Source: an uncultured Lachnospiraceae bacterium (lineage in GTDB: Bacteria; Bacillota; Clostridia; Lachnospirales; Lachnospiraceae). Taken from it: DNA of 64,000 nucleotides. The notes below the pieces were generated by a model. The model searched no databases. It saw only the letters and a list, made by a program, of their open reading frames with translations, and had not been told where the DNA came from. The position numbers and the translations under genes were made by a program. The stretch is from the NCBI GenBank assembly GCA_910589385.1, contig CAJUTU010000002.1, forward strand, positions 1 to 64,000, read 5' to 3'. Shown here one piece after another: positions 7,788-16,421 of this stretch; positions within the stretch are counted from its first letter, which is position 1, and each line of letters opens with the position of its first letter.

Positions 7788-8801
7788 ATGAGAGCAGCAA
7801 AGTTAATCAGTCCCGGAAAGATCCGGGTAGTGGATGAAATTCCTGTCCCTGCTCCCCGGCAGGGGGAGGCTGTAGTGAAGGTAAAGGCGGTTGGGATCTG
7901 CGGAACCGACTTACATATTTTTAAAGAGGGCCGCGCAGATGTGGAATTGCCCCGGGTAATGGGGCATGAACTCTCAGGCGTGGTTACCGCGCTTGGAGAA
8001 GGGACAGACAATCTCGCGGTCGGAGACAGGGTGGTCTTAGACCCGGTCATGGCATGCGGTTCATGCAGGATCTGCAGGGCTGGGCATGGAAATGTATGCG
8101 CGGATGTGAAATGCTTTGGAGTCCAGATGGACGGTGGGTTTCAGGATGAGATTGTGGTTCCGTCGGCAAATTTGTATCGTTACCCGGAATCTTATTCCTT
8201 TGTACAAGCGGCATTGGCAGAACCATTTTCAGTGGCAGCCAATATACTGAGCCGGGTTTCTGTGAAGGTGCGTGACTTTGTCGTAATTATGGGAGCCGGG
8301 ACGATTGGCTTATCTTTGGTCCAGGGCGCAAAAGCAGCCGGAGCAGCAGTACTTGTCTCGGATATCGAAGAATCGAAACTGGAAAAGGCAAAAGCAATGG
8401 GAGCAGACTATACCGTCAATTCCAGAAAGGAAGATTTGACAGAACTTGTAAAGAAGCATACGGAGATTGGAGCAGATGTGGTGATCGACGCGGTGGGCAC
8501 GGTAAAACTGACAGAACAGTCGATAGAGCTTGCGGCGCCCTGCGGCAGGATTGCGGTCATCAGTTTTGACGCCAGGCCGGCACAGATTCCGGCAGCAGCC
8601 ATTACAAAAAAGGAGCTGTCTTTGATGGGCTCCCGGATGAATGCGCATCGTTTTCCGGATGTGATCCAATGGATGAGGGACGGCGCGCTGGATCTGGATG
8701 TCATGATCTCAAAGGTATATCCTGTTGAGGAAATCCAGAAAGCCTTTGAGGATACACTTGCAGACAGCAGCAACACCATTAAAACAATTATTACGTTTTA
8801 G
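7788..8801 (+). CDS. Zinc-dependent medium-chain alcohol dehydrogenase (sugar/polyol type)
   Basis: A 337-residue MDR enzyme. The catalytic-zinc Cys is in GICGTDLHIF and the His-Glu pair in MGHELSG. The four-Cys structural zinc lobe is complete (CGSCRICRAGHGNVC). The Rossmann motif GAGTIGLS lies near residue 170. This combination is that of sorbitol, L-threonine, galactonate or L-gulonate 5-dehydrogenases. It lies in the middle of the sugar-acid locus, 68 bases after the peptidase gene and 64 before the cyclase gene. The exact polyol or aldonate cannot be assigned. Confidence 0.85.
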   Translation: MRAAKLISPGKIRVVDEIPVPAPRQGEAVVKVKAVGICGTDLHIFKEGRADVELPRVMGHELSGVVTALGEGTDNLAVGDRVVLDPVMACGSCRICRAGHGNVCADVKCFGVQMDGGFQDEIVVPSANLYRYPESYSFVQAALAEPFSVAANILSRVSVKVRDFVVIMGAGTIGLSLVQGAKAAGAAVLVSDIEESKLEKAKAMGADYTVNSRKEDLTELVKKHTEIGADVVIDAVGTVKLTEQSIELAAPCGRIAVISFDARPAQIPAAAITKKELSLMGSRMNAHRFPDVIQWMRDGALDLDVMISKVYPVEEIQKAFEDTLADSSNTIKTIITF

Positions 8802-8865
8802 GGGAATGCTGAAAGGACAGAGCCAGGACGGATAAAAATATCATATCAGGAAGAGGAGGAAACAT

Positions 8866-9537
8866 ATGCATTTGATCGATCTGTCAACAGTCATCGAACC
8901 CGGAATGCCGAAGCCGCCGTCAGCGCCGGACGTTTTAAGGGCTTATGTTTTGGAGCAGAGCAAGGCGCAGGAGCAGGAAAAAGGATATACGAATAAATTA
9001 GAGCAATATACGATCACGACCCATGTGGGAACGCATTTTGACGCGCCCTCACATTTTACAATGGGAGGAAAAAACATTGACGAGTATCCCTTAGAGATGT
9101 TTTACGATGTGCCCACGCTTTACCTGAAGATCTGGAAGGACGATTACGGAAAAATCACAGCAGAGGATATGATGGCGGCAGAACTCGTAAGCGGCCCTAT
9201 CCAAAAAGGGGATTTCGTTATCATAGATACAGGATTTTATCGTTACTACGAAGAAGAACGCTATCTGCGGACACCTTATCTGGATTTGGAGGCGGCAGAG
9301 TATTTGACCGGGAAAGGAATCTCGATTCTGGGAACAGACTGTTTTACTGTGGATGATGTACGGGAGAAGAAAAAACCGTCCCATGTACATCTGCTGAAGG
9401 AAAAAGGAGTCTTGATCATTGAGTGCCTTACCGGATTCGGGCAGATTACCCAGAACCGGTTCCGAAGTATCTGCCTGCCTTTGAAAATAAAAAACGGTTC
9501 CGGGGCATTTGTAAGAGTGGCAGGTATTTTAGATTGA
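8866..9537 (+). CDS. Cyclase-family (kynurenine-formamidase-like) metal hydrolase
   Basis: The 223-residue protein carries the family's metal-binding signature as HVGTHFDAPSHF (residues about 45-57), with a second site in GTDCFTVDD and a C-terminal Glu in LIIECLTG. Members hydrolyse amide or lactone bonds, for example N-formylkynurenine or cyclic acid intermediates. A lactone- or amide-opening step in the sugar-acid pathway would fit its location between a zinc dehydrogenase and the UxaA-type pair. An AGGAGG site lies directly upstream. The function is not established. Confidence 0.8.
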   Translation: MHLIDLSTVIEPGMPKPPSAPDVLRAYVLEQSKAQEQEKGYTNKLEQYTITTHVGTHFDAPSHFTMGGKNIDEYPLEMFYDVPTLYLKIWKDDYGKITAEDMMAAELVSGPIQKGDFVIIDTGFYRYYEEERYLRTPYLDLEAAEYLTGKGISILGTDCFTVDDVREKKKPSHVHLLKEKGVLIIECLTGFGQITQNRFRSICLPLKIKNGSGAFVRVAGILD

Positions 9538-9549
9538 GAGGAAAAACCA

Positions 9550-9822
9550 ATGAAAACAATTGTAAAATTTGAGGAAAAGGACAACGTGGCGGTGGTACTT
9601 CTGGATTCACCTAAAAATCAGGAATTTTCTATCGGGGACGAGAAGATTACTGCAAAAGAAAACATTCCTTATGGACATAAGATTGCCCTGCAGGCGATGA
9701 AAAAGGGAGACACCGTGTATAAGTACGGGGAACCAGTTGCAAGATGTACGGAGGATATTGACAAGGGGAGCTGGGTTCATGTACATAATGTGGAGAGTAT
9801 AAGGGGGCTGGGACATCGATGA
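9550..9822 (+). CDS. UxaA-family dehydratase small subunit (SAF domain)
   Basis: A 90-residue SAF-domain protein with the family's KENIPYGHKIAL and DTVYKYGEPVA segments and the terminal HVHN. In altronate dehydratases this domain is the N-terminal part of one chain. In split systems, such as SuyA of (R)-sulfolactate sulfo-lyase, it is a separate subunit of this size. The following gene encodes the large subunit and overlaps its stop by four bases, so a two-chain lyase is assembled. Confidence 0.85.
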   Translation: MKTIVKFEEKDNVAVVLLDSPKNQEFSIGDEKITAKENIPYGHKIALQAMKKGDTVYKYGEPVARCTEDIDKGSWVHVHNVESIRGLGHR

Positions 9823-10973
9823 ATACATTTAAAGGATATCCAAGGGCAGACGGCACATATGGGGTACGGAACCTGGTGGCGGTCATCAGCACGGCGGACA
9901 ACTCCAACTTTATAGCTAGGAAAGCGGCGCAGGCCGTGAAGGGCACGGTTCCGTTATGCCCGTGTTTTGGAAGAGGCGAGATTGGGGAAGATATGGAGCA
10001 GCATATCCGTACGATGGCGGGCATGGGGAGCAATCCCAATGTACATTCCGCCGTGGTGGTGTCTCTTGAGCCGGTCATAGCAAATAAGATCGCAGAGCGG
10101 ATCCGAAAGACCGGGAAGGATGTGGAAGTCTTCAGCATTGATGAGTGCAAAGATACGATCTGCTGCGTAGAACAGGCAGTGAGGGCGGCAGAAAAAATGG
10201 TGATCCGGGCTTCTATGGAAGAACGGGTGGAAGTGAGCCTGGAGCATTTGATGCTTGGAGTCGAGTGCGGCGGTTCTGACACCACGTCCGGCATTGTTTC
10301 TAACCCGGCCCTGGGGTATGTGGCGGACAAGCTTGTGGAGCTTGGTGGGACTGTCATCATGTCAGAAACGACAGAATGGATGGGTGCAGAAAATAATCTT
10401 CTCCGAAGGGCTGTTTCCAAACAAGTGGGTGAGAAAATAACAAAAGCGGTCCAATGGTACGAGGATTATATCCAGAGTATCGGGGTGGATTTGAACGGAT
10501 TCAACCCGGCGCCGGACAATATCCGGGGCGGCCTGTCAACCATTGAGGAGAAAGCTCTGGGTTCTATCAAAAAAGGGGGCAGCAAGACCATTGAGGATGT
10601 GCTTTCCTATGCCCGGCGGCCCCAGGGAAACGGGCTGTATCTGATGGATGCTCCTACCGGAGGTGTAGAGAATACCACAGGATTATCTGCGGCAGGCTGC
10701 CAGTTGATCCTTTTTTCCACTGGAAAAGGCAATCCCATGGGAAATCCGGTGGCGCCGACGGTTAAAGTTACGGGAAATACCAGAACCGCGAAAACAGCGG
10801 CATTTAATATCGATGTGGATCTGAGCGCCGTGCTGACAGAGGAACTTCCGCTGAGCCGTGCAGGAGAAGAATTGTCCGCACAGCTTGTACAATATGCAAA
10901 TGGAAAGATGACCACATCCGAGGTCCTGGATGAGGTGGAAATCGCAGTAAGCCGGATCGGGTTTACGGTATAG
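9819..10973 (+). CDS. UxaA-family dehydratase/lyase large subunit
   Basis: The 384-residue protein begins with the hallmark GYPRADGTYGVRN, has the conserved VECGGSDTTSGI region near residue 147 and ends with DAPTGGVENTTGLSAAG and the GNPMGNPVAPTVKVTGN segment of altronate/galactarate dehydratases. The family removes water (or sulfite in SuyB) from alpha-hydroxy-acids, usually with an iron cofactor. Which of these acids is used here is unknown; a sulfo-lyase role has no other support in the neighbourhood. The last 9 codons and stop lie in the first copy of a 42-base tandem repeat that continues beyond the gene. Confidence 0.85.
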   Translation: MNTFKGYPRADGTYGVRNLVAVISTADNSNFIARKAAQAVKGTVPLCPCFGRGEIGEDMEQHIRTMAGMGSNPNVHSAVVVSLEPVIANKIAERIRKTGKDVEVFSIDECKDTICCVEQAVRAAEKMVIRASMEERVEVSLEHLMLGVECGGSDTTSGIVSNPALGYVADKLVELGGTVIMSETTEWMGAENNLLRRAVSKQVGEKITKAVQWYEDYIQSIGVDLNGFNPAPDNIRGGLSTIEEKALGSIKKGGSKTIEDVLSYARRPQGNGLYLMDAPTGGVENTTGLSAAGCQLILFSTGKGNPMGNPVAPTVKVTGNTRTAKTAAFNIDVDLSAVLTEELPLSRAGEELSAQLVQYANGKMTTSEVLDEVEIAVSRIGFTV

Positions 10974-11056
10974 AGCAGAGAAACTACAGTGAGCCGGATC
11001 AGGTTTACGGTATAAAGCAGAGAAATTGCAGTAAGCCGGGTCGGGTTTATAGTATC
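10945..11056 (+). repeat. 42-bp tandem repeat spanning the 3' end of the UxaA-type gene
   Basis: Two full copies and a partial third of a 42-base unit begin at 10945, 10987 and 11029. The unit runs from CAGTRAGCCGG through GTTTAYRGTAT to GAGAAA. The first copy contains the stop codon; the others are non-coding echoes of the protein's AVSRIGFTV end. The period is a whole number of codons. Confidence 0.85.
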
Positions 11057-11074
11057 AAACAATTGCCATGATTG

Positions 11075-11107
11075 GAAGAAGTGTCCGGTGATTCCGGGCA
11101 CTTCTTC
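11075..11107. other. Long inverted repeat before the iron alcohol dehydrogenase gene
   Basis: Fourteen-base arms (GAAGAAGTGTCCGG / CCGGGCACTTCTTC, one G-T-type mismatch) with a five-base loop. An A-tract rather than a T-tract follows on the plus strand, so it is not a canonical terminator. It could be an attenuating or RNA-stabilising hairpin in the 5' leader. Confidence 0.5.
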
Positions 11108-11129
11108 AAAAAAAGAAAGGATGAGATGA

Positions 11130-12314
11130 ATGCTTGATTTTGAATTTAGCCTGCCTACAAAGGTATTTTTTGGAAGGAATGCGCAGGAACGGATTCCGGG
11201 GATATTAAAGAAAGAACAGGTACAGAAGGTGCTTCTCCATTCCTATGACGAGGAGCAGGTTAAGAAGATACCTGTTTATCAGGAGATCAAACGGCTGCTG
11301 AAAGAAAACGAAATTGCGTTTGTTGAATTATTGGGAGTACAGCCGAACCCGACCCTGGACTTTGTTGGGGAAGGAATCACACTCTGCAGGAAGGAGGGCG
11401 TGGATTTCATATTGGCAGTCGGGGGAGGCAGCGTGATCGATTCTGCAAAGGGAATTGCCCTGGGCGTGCATACCAGTGTGGAAGATGTATGGAGCTATGT
11501 AGAGGGAAACAAGACACCGGATCCGGCGCGTACGCTGAAAACGGGGGCGGTACTGACCGCCGCTGCCGCAGGCTCGGAGACAAGCACTGCCGCGGTCATT
11601 ATGAATACGAAGCTGAATATAAAGAGAGGGGCGCATCATGAAGTGAACCGCCCGTTTTTTACGGTCATGAATCCGGAGATTACTTTTTCGGTTCCGGCTT
11701 TCCAGACGGCATGCGGTGTATTTGACAGTATCATGCATGTATGTGAACGTTATTTTACATCTTCTGAGGACGCGGCTCTGACAGACCGCATGGCGGAGGC
11801 AGTGATGAAATCTATCATAGAGGCAGGGCATACGGTCATGAAAGAACCCCAGGATTACGAAGCAAGAGCCACATTGATGTGGGGGGCTTCGATTGCCCAC
11901 AATAACCTGCTCGGCTGCGGCAGGCTCAAAGGCTGCGGCCTGCATCTGATCGAGGAAGAGATGCATTCCGCGAATGCACGGATCGTTCATGGCGCCGGGC
12001 TGTCTGTGCTGTTTCCGGCGTGGGCAAGGCAGGTATGCAAAAAAGCGCCCGGGAGATTTGCACAGTTTGCCGTCAGGGTATGGAATGTGGAAATGAATTT
12101 TGAACACCCGGAGGAAACCGCGGAAAAAGGCATTGCCCTTATGGAACATTTTATTGAAGAACTGGGACTTCCGCGGCATATGGAAGAGATTGGGGTTTCG
12201 GAGGCGGATTTTGGGCAGATCGCAAGACAGTGCATAGAAAAAAGCCAGGAGGTATCCAGGCTGTGCCATTTGACAGAAGAAGAGGTAAGAAATATCCTTT
12301 ATCAGGCGCTGTAA
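11130..12314 (+). CDS. Iron-containing alcohol dehydrogenase
   Basis: A 394-residue group III alcohol dehydrogenase of the butanol-dehydrogenase-like branch. The nucleotide-binding GGGSVIDSAKGIA motif is near residue 95. Metal ligands are visible as Asp and His in FDSIMHVCERYF and in the His-containing segments AHNNLLG and IVHGAGLSVLFPAWAR. Such enzymes reduce aldehydes or keto groups with NAD(P)H in the cytoplasm. It is the last gene of the sugar-acid locus, separated from the UxaA-type genes by the tandem repeat and a long hairpin, and could re-oxidise NADH or act on an aldehyde product. Confidence 0.85.
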   Translation: MLDFEFSLPTKVFFGRNAQERIPGILKKEQVQKVLLHSYDEEQVKKIPVYQEIKRLLKENEIAFVELLGVQPNPTLDFVGEGITLCRKEGVDFILAVGGGSVIDSAKGIALGVHTSVEDVWSYVEGNKTPDPARTLKTGAVLTAAAAGSETSTAAVIMNTKLNIKRGAHHEVNRPFFTVMNPEITFSVPAFQTACGVFDSIMHVCERYFTSSEDAALTDRMAEAVMKSIIEAGHTVMKEPQDYEARATLMWGASIAHNNLLGCGRLKGCGLHLIEEEMHSANARIVHGAGLSVLFPAWARQVCKKAPGRFAQFAVRVWNVEMNFEHPEETAEKGIALMEHFIEELGLPRHMEEIGVSEADFGQIARQCIEKSQEVSRLCHLTEEEVRNILYQAL

Positions 12315-12336
12315 CCGTTCTCTTTTGAACAAAGGC

Positions 12337-12365
12337 TTTACACCTAAAAATCCTTTTGATATAAT
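12337..12365 (+). promoter_or_regulatory. Sigma-A promoter of the small gene at 12428
   Basis: TTTACA (12337-12342), a 17-base spacer and TATAAT (12360-12365). The block from CTTTACACCTAAAA onward closely matches the promoter of the paralogous small gene on the minus strand at 21509-21537. Confidence 0.75.
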
Positions 12366-12427
12366 GAAAGCATCACAGAAACGGTATGAAATATGCGGAC
12401 AGTACTTTCATAAAAGGAGGCGGGCAT

Positions 12428-12619
12428 ATGCCAAATACTCTTGAAGTGGTAAAAGAAACAATAGAGCAATTCCAAAAAATTCAAAAACATATGTTAATAG
12501 CAAAAGAAGAAAATGCTATAAAAACATACGACAGCTTGAAAGATGACTATTTATCTTTGAAAGCAATATTAAATGTTGTGGGCGTGAATCTGACAGACAT
12601 TGACAAAATAAAAGAGTAA
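12428..12619 (+). CDS. Small protein, paralogue of the gene at 21280 (unknown function)
   Basis: A 63-residue protein with its own promoter, an AAGGAGG ribosome site eight bases before ATG 12428 and its own terminator. It is charged, apparently all-helical, without signal or membrane segment. Its C-terminal half (YLSLKAILNVVGVNLTDIDKIKE is 23 residues; key pattern LK-x-IL-x(4)-G-x-NLT-x-[IL]-D-x-IKE) matches that of the 61-residue product encoded on the other side of the xylo-oligosaccharide locus. I do not recognise the family. Because it is monocistronic, with strong expression signals, a soluble regulatory or binding role is more likely than an enzyme. Confidence 0.75.
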   Translation: MPNTLEVVKETIEQFQKIQKHMLIAKEENAIKTYDSLKDDYLSLKAILNVVGVNLTDIDKIKE

Positions 12620-12628
12620 CGCTGTGCT

Positions 12629-12666
12629 GAAAACCGCTCCTGCTGGTGCAGGGGCGGTTTTCTATA
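12629..12666 (+). terminator. Terminator of the small gene
   Basis: A 14-base stem (AAAACCGCTCCTGC / GCAGGGGCGGTTTT) with a TGGT loop follows the stop by ten bases. The symmetric A/T tails could also serve the minus strand. Confidence 0.8.
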
Positions 12667-12767
12667 TATAACCGAATATTTGGCCTGACTGGAAAGTATC
12701 ACTTTATGGAAGGGCATAGCTAAACGAATCTGATGTGAAATGTTCTTGTATCTATTGCTGTAGTTCC

Positions 12768-14309
12768 TTATACTTTTTTCCCGGATTTGTACTGATTATA
12801 GATCCGGGAAAAATAACTGAAATTTGTATATCCTAATTTCTCCGATATCTCATATTTTTTCAAAGAAGTATTACAGATCAGGTAATCCGCATAATCCATG
12901 CGCAGAGTAGTCAGATACGCATTGAAACTTTTTCCTGTTTCCTTCTTGAATATCTTGCCCAGATAGTCCGCGTTCATGTGCACCGCGGCAGACACGTCCT
13001 TCAATGTGACATTTTCCGTGAAGTGGCCCTGGATATAATCCATCGCTTCATTGATGATCGGCGAATAGGATGGATTGTGATATTCCCGGCCCAGCAATTC
13101 TAAGAGACTGTTTGTCAGTTCTTTTACCTCAGACAGAAAATTACATTTTAAAATATTCTGGAACAGCCCGGAATCTGCATCACCAGACAAGATCTGATAG
13201 TTCTGGGTCTCTGACATATAGACTGAGCAGGCCAGATAAAATAAATCTTTAAAATAATCCAAAAGGAACGGGATATCCGCAGGCTTTTCGGATTCCAGAT
13301 AATCAAAGATCCGCTTCATTTGGTAGCGGATTTCATCATAGGATTTTGTCCTCACCAGATGAATGATCTCAGAACGGTATCCGGCCAGGAGTTCTTTGTC
13401 AAGCCTGGCGCTGGAAGTATTGTATATATATTGTATCGATCCCTCCTGTAGATAAAACCCATGATACATCGCATGCATCGCTTCGGAGACCGCTTCATAG
13501 AAGTTGGTGAAACGGGTGTACATGTTGCTGATCCCAATGGAATAAAAGGAAAGATTAGATTTCAGCCACAGCGCCATATTCGTGATTTCGCTAAAAAGTG
13601 TCAAATGACTGTGGATTTTTTTCATTTCACAGACAAGGAGTGTAATATGGTCAGTATGCTTTACGATATATAAGGTGCTCAGCCAGGGGGAAATCTCTGT
13701 GAGCGCATAATTGGAAATCTGGTGCAGGGAGCTTCGGTCATGCTTTACAGCCAGGACAAATAAGTTGCTGGTAAACGATGCAAGCGCCGGATATTCCAAA
13801 AGCCGTTCTTGAAAATCCTGTTTGTCCCGGATGGTCTGGTTTAAGATTCTCTCGGCCAATTGGATGACAGTATTGTATTCTTTTGTGACAGGGGATTGCC
13901 TGGAAGCATGATTTAGCAAAGCTTCTCTTTTCTGGATTACGTTGTCCAAACATTGGAATAAAGTTTCTTCCGTAATTTCTGATTTCAGAAAATATTCTTC
14001 TACACCGCCCCGCATGGCCTGCTGGAGATATTCAAATTCCGAAAAGTTTGTCAGCATGACAATGGAAAGCCGGGGAAACCGCTCCTTTAAAGCGGGCAGC
14101 ATATCTAATCCGCTCAGGCCCGGCATCATAATATCCAGAAGCAGGATATCCGCAGAGACTGTTTCCAACTGTGCCAGGCCGTCGCGTCCATTGGGGGAAT
14201 CGCCGGCAACTTCAAAACGGCCTGACGAATGCTCGATACAAAAACGGAGCCATTGCCGTACCGGAGTCTCATCATCTATGATAAAAATTTTATACATGGT
14301 TTTCTCCAT
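12768..14309 (-). CDS. YesN-type response regulator with AraC DNA-binding domain
   Basis: A 513-residue two-component regulator. The N-terminal receiver domain (residues about 5-125) has the acidic pair IIDDE, the phospho-acceptor Asp in LLLDIMMPG and the conserved Lys in YFLKSE. A long linker domain follows. The last 100 residues are an AraC-type HTH pair with DVSAAVHMNADYLGKIFKKETGKSF, ending in SEKLGYTNFSYFSRIYNQY. Translation may start at 14309 or at the fourth-codon-downstream ATG, 14297, which has a GGAG seven bases before it. It is encoded with its kinase, divergent from the ABC transporter genes, which it probably activates. Confidence 0.9.
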   Translation of the reverse strand: MEKTMYKIFIIDDETPVRQWLRFCIEHSSGRFEVAGDSPNGRDGLAQLETVSADILLLDIMMPGLSGLDMLPALKERFPRLSIVMLTNFSEFEYLQQAMRGGVEEYFLKSEITEETLFQCLDNVIQKREALLNHASRQSPVTKEYNTVIQLAERILNQTIRDKQDFQERLLEYPALASFTSNLFVLAVKHDRSSLHQISNYALTEISPWLSTLYIVKHTDHITLLVCEMKKIHSHLTLFSEITNMALWLKSNLSFYSIGISNMYTRFTNFYEAVSEAMHAMYHGFYLQEGSIQYIYNTSSARLDKELLAGYRSEIIHLVRTKSYDEIRYQMKRIFDYLESEKPADIPFLLDYFKDLFYLACSVYMSETQNYQILSGDADSGLFQNILKCNFLSEVKELTNSLLELLGREYHNPSYSPIINEAMDYIQGHFTENVTLKDVSAAVHMNADYLGKIFKKETGKSFNAYLTTLRMDYADYLICNTSLKKYEISEKLGYTNFSYFSRIYNQYKSGKKV

Positions 14310-14318
14310 CCTTTCCTT

Positions 14319-16112
14319 CTATATATTATCGGACTGTAGATCTGCAGTTGGCTCAGAAAGTGGTATCCAGAGATGGATCTGAGTCCCTTTTTTGCATTCG
14401 GGAAGAAGTTCTAATCCATATTCCCTGCCGTATATTTTTTTGAGCCTGCAATTGATATTATTCAAAGCAATGTGATGACCGTTATGGGACGGGGTCTCTT
14501 CCATATTTTTGAGCTGCTGCTGTAGTTCCAGCCGTTTTTCGGCGCTGAAAATCCCATTATCTGTTACGGTTATGTGCAGGTCATTGTCTTTTAGGCAGGC
14601 ATCGACCTGTATCACTCCATGGATCTGCTCCTGGGTAATCCCATGGAAAATAGAATTTTCCACGATAGGCTGAAGGATCAGTTTAGGCACTTTCGCCATA
14701 TGAACCCGGGGATCAATGTGAAATTGGATATCCAGTTTGTTGTAGTATACGGTTTTCTGGATTTCCACATACGTTTTTAAGCTTTCCAGTTCTTCATCCA
14801 ATGTGATATAGATTTTTTTGGTGTTCAAAATGCTGCGCATCAGCCGGATCATGAGGATCATGATCTGGTTGGCATTTTCCGTATCCTTCATCAAAATAAA
14901 ACAGCGGATGGAATTTAAGGTGTTATACACAAAATGGGGGTTGATCTGTGTCTGTAGAAAACGGATTTCGGTTTCTCTTTTTTCCTCAGATGTCTTCTCC
15001 GCCTCTGCAATGAGACGGCAGATATCATCAGCCATGTTGTTAAAGGTATTGCTTAAAAAATGAAATTCATCGCTGGTCGCGGTGCTAAGCCGTATGTCTA
15101 AATTTCCCTGGGAAATAGCTCTCATGCCATTGGTGAGTTCGCTTAGGGGACGGCTTAAATGCCGGGATAAAAGCCAGGTAATAAAAATACTTCCGACCAG
15201 ACATATCGTACCGACAGTGGCGATATCCATAAGCAGACTCCCGCTGTAATCAGAGAGTGTATCCTGCGAAGCTATTTCTACGAGCCACCAGCCGGAGCTT
15301 TTGAGCTGCCGGCAGGTCACCAGTGTACGTGGACTGGCAAAGCCGCTGCCGATCGAAATCTGAGCCGTATCTTTCGTCAACTTATCCAACGCAAGAGGAG
15401 AATCATATTGGGTTCCGATCAAAGATTTGTCTTTGCAGGATACAATCCGGCTATCCTGATTTACAATGAAGACCTGGGAGGAATCCGTGCCTGCGGAATA
15501 GGTGCGGTACAGAGAATTTTCATCGATCACGACCGCAAGGATGCCGGAAGGTTTCAGGGCGGCCGTATTCGTTTTCAGAAGGCGGGCCATAATATAGATA
15601 TCTTTTGAGGAAGTGGTTACAAACGGATCTTCATGAGTAGAGATCCAGACCACGTTTCCGTCTGCAGCTTTTACTTCTGAGAGCCATGGGGCCTCGGATA
15701 GAGCCTGATAATCAAAGGATTCTGCATTGCTGTATTGAAAACCGTTCAAACCATATAATACGGTATAATAGCTGATATTCAGGTTTTGGTATGTGTCACT
15801 GTAATTATTAAAAAGTGTATCCACTTCTTTTTTCAGTAAAAGCTTGTCATAGTCTGTCATCTGAGAAAAATCTGTAGTCAGGATGTTACGGAATTGCCGC
15901 TGAAAAGGACCGCTGCTGATCGCGAAGAGAAGCATATTTGTCATATTATCAATATTGGAGCCGGTCTGGTTGAGCACTTCCAGGCGTGCCTCGCGAAAAT
16001 CTTTTTCAATCTGCGGGCTGACTTCATAGTAAAAAGTAAACAGCATGATCGACAACATGATACAGGAAAGCAGGACAAAGGATATGAGCATTTTCGTCTG
16101 TAGTTTCAACAT
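14319..16112 (-). CDS. YesM-type sensor histidine kinase
   Basis: A 597-residue membrane kinase when started at 16112, where GGAGG lies six bases upstream (a longer frame to 16190 has no such site). It has one membrane segment near residues 8-30, an extracellular sensor domain of about 260 residues, a second membrane segment (ATVGTICLVGSIFITWLL), a HAMP domain, and a His_kinase domain with the phospho-acceptor in QTQINPHFVYNTL. The ATPase domain has N-box QPIVENSIFHG. YesM kinases usually sense a glycan-derived signal and phosphorylate the neighbouring YesN regulator. The divergent transporter and GH10 genes suggest xylo-oligosaccharides. Confidence 0.9.
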   Translation of the reverse strand: MLKLQTKMLISFVLLSCIMLSIMLFTFYYEVSPQIEKDFREARLEVLNQTGSNIDNMTNMLLFAISSGPFQRQFRNILTTDFSQMTDYDKLLLKKEVDTLFNNYSDTYQNLNISYYTVLYGLNGFQYSNAESFDYQALSEAPWLSEVKAADGNVVWISTHEDPFVTTSSKDIYIMARLLKTNTAALKPSGILAVVIDENSLYRTYSAGTDSSQVFIVNQDSRIVSCKDKSLIGTQYDSPLALDKLTKDTAQISIGSGFASPRTLVTCRQLKSSGWWLVEIASQDTLSDYSGSLLMDIATVGTICLVGSIFITWLLSRHLSRPLSELTNGMRAISQGNLDIRLSTATSDEFHFLSNTFNNMADDICRLIAEAEKTSEEKRETEIRFLQTQINPHFVYNTLNSIRCFILMKDTENANQIMILMIRLMRSILNTKKIYITLDEELESLKTYVEIQKTVYYNKLDIQFHIDPRVHMAKVPKLILQPIVENSIFHGITQEQIHGVIQVDACLKDNDLHITVTDNGIFSAEKRLELQQQLKNMEETPSHNGHHIALNNINCRLKKIYGREYGLELLPECKKGTQIHLWIPLSEPTADLQSDNI

Positions 16113-16197
16113 AATAGTCCTCCGTTTCTCTTTTCTAAAATTATAAAGTAAAAATGTTTGCTTGAAAAGTGAAAGCAAAGTGGAAAACAAAAGAACA

Positions 16198-16298
16198 CTG
16201 AAAAAGTAAAAAAATTATACATTATTATGTGCCAAAACAAAATTTTCTAAATTCTAAGCGGATAAGAAAAAAACAGTGTGACAAAAACGTGATATGAT
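16198..16298 (+). promoter_or_regulatory. Promoter region of the ABC transporter operon
   Basis: CTGAAAAAGTAAAAAAATTATA (key core CTGAAAAAGT, 16198-16207) repeats the left end of the 451 and 2524 cassettes. A TATGAT box is at 16293-16298 with no -35 hexamer at the right spacing, again suggesting an activator. The 309-base stretch 16113-16421 between kinase and binding-protein genes has no gene; it must also contain the kinase promoter. Confidence 0.45.
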
Positions 16299-16421
16299 AG
16301 AGCCATCAAATACAACAGCGCTCTCGCCGTCAGAGAAAAATGGCAGTGCAATCCATGTGCTTACAAAAATTGGTTGCAAATGAGGAGAGCCATAAACATG
16401 AAAAAAGAAGGAGGAGTTGGA

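Noticed and set aside
9550..10973. (R)-Sulfolactate sulfo-lyase (SuyAB) as function of the split UxaA-type pair
   Set aside because: The split into 90- and 384-residue chains fits, but no sulfolactate dehydrogenase, sulfonate transporter or sulfite-handling gene is near; the family is too broad for this call.
11328..12332. A 334-codon minus-strand frame opposite the iron alcohol dehydrogenase
   Set aside because: Rich in Cys, His, Arg and Pro as expected of an antisense shadow; the plus-strand enzyme is complete.
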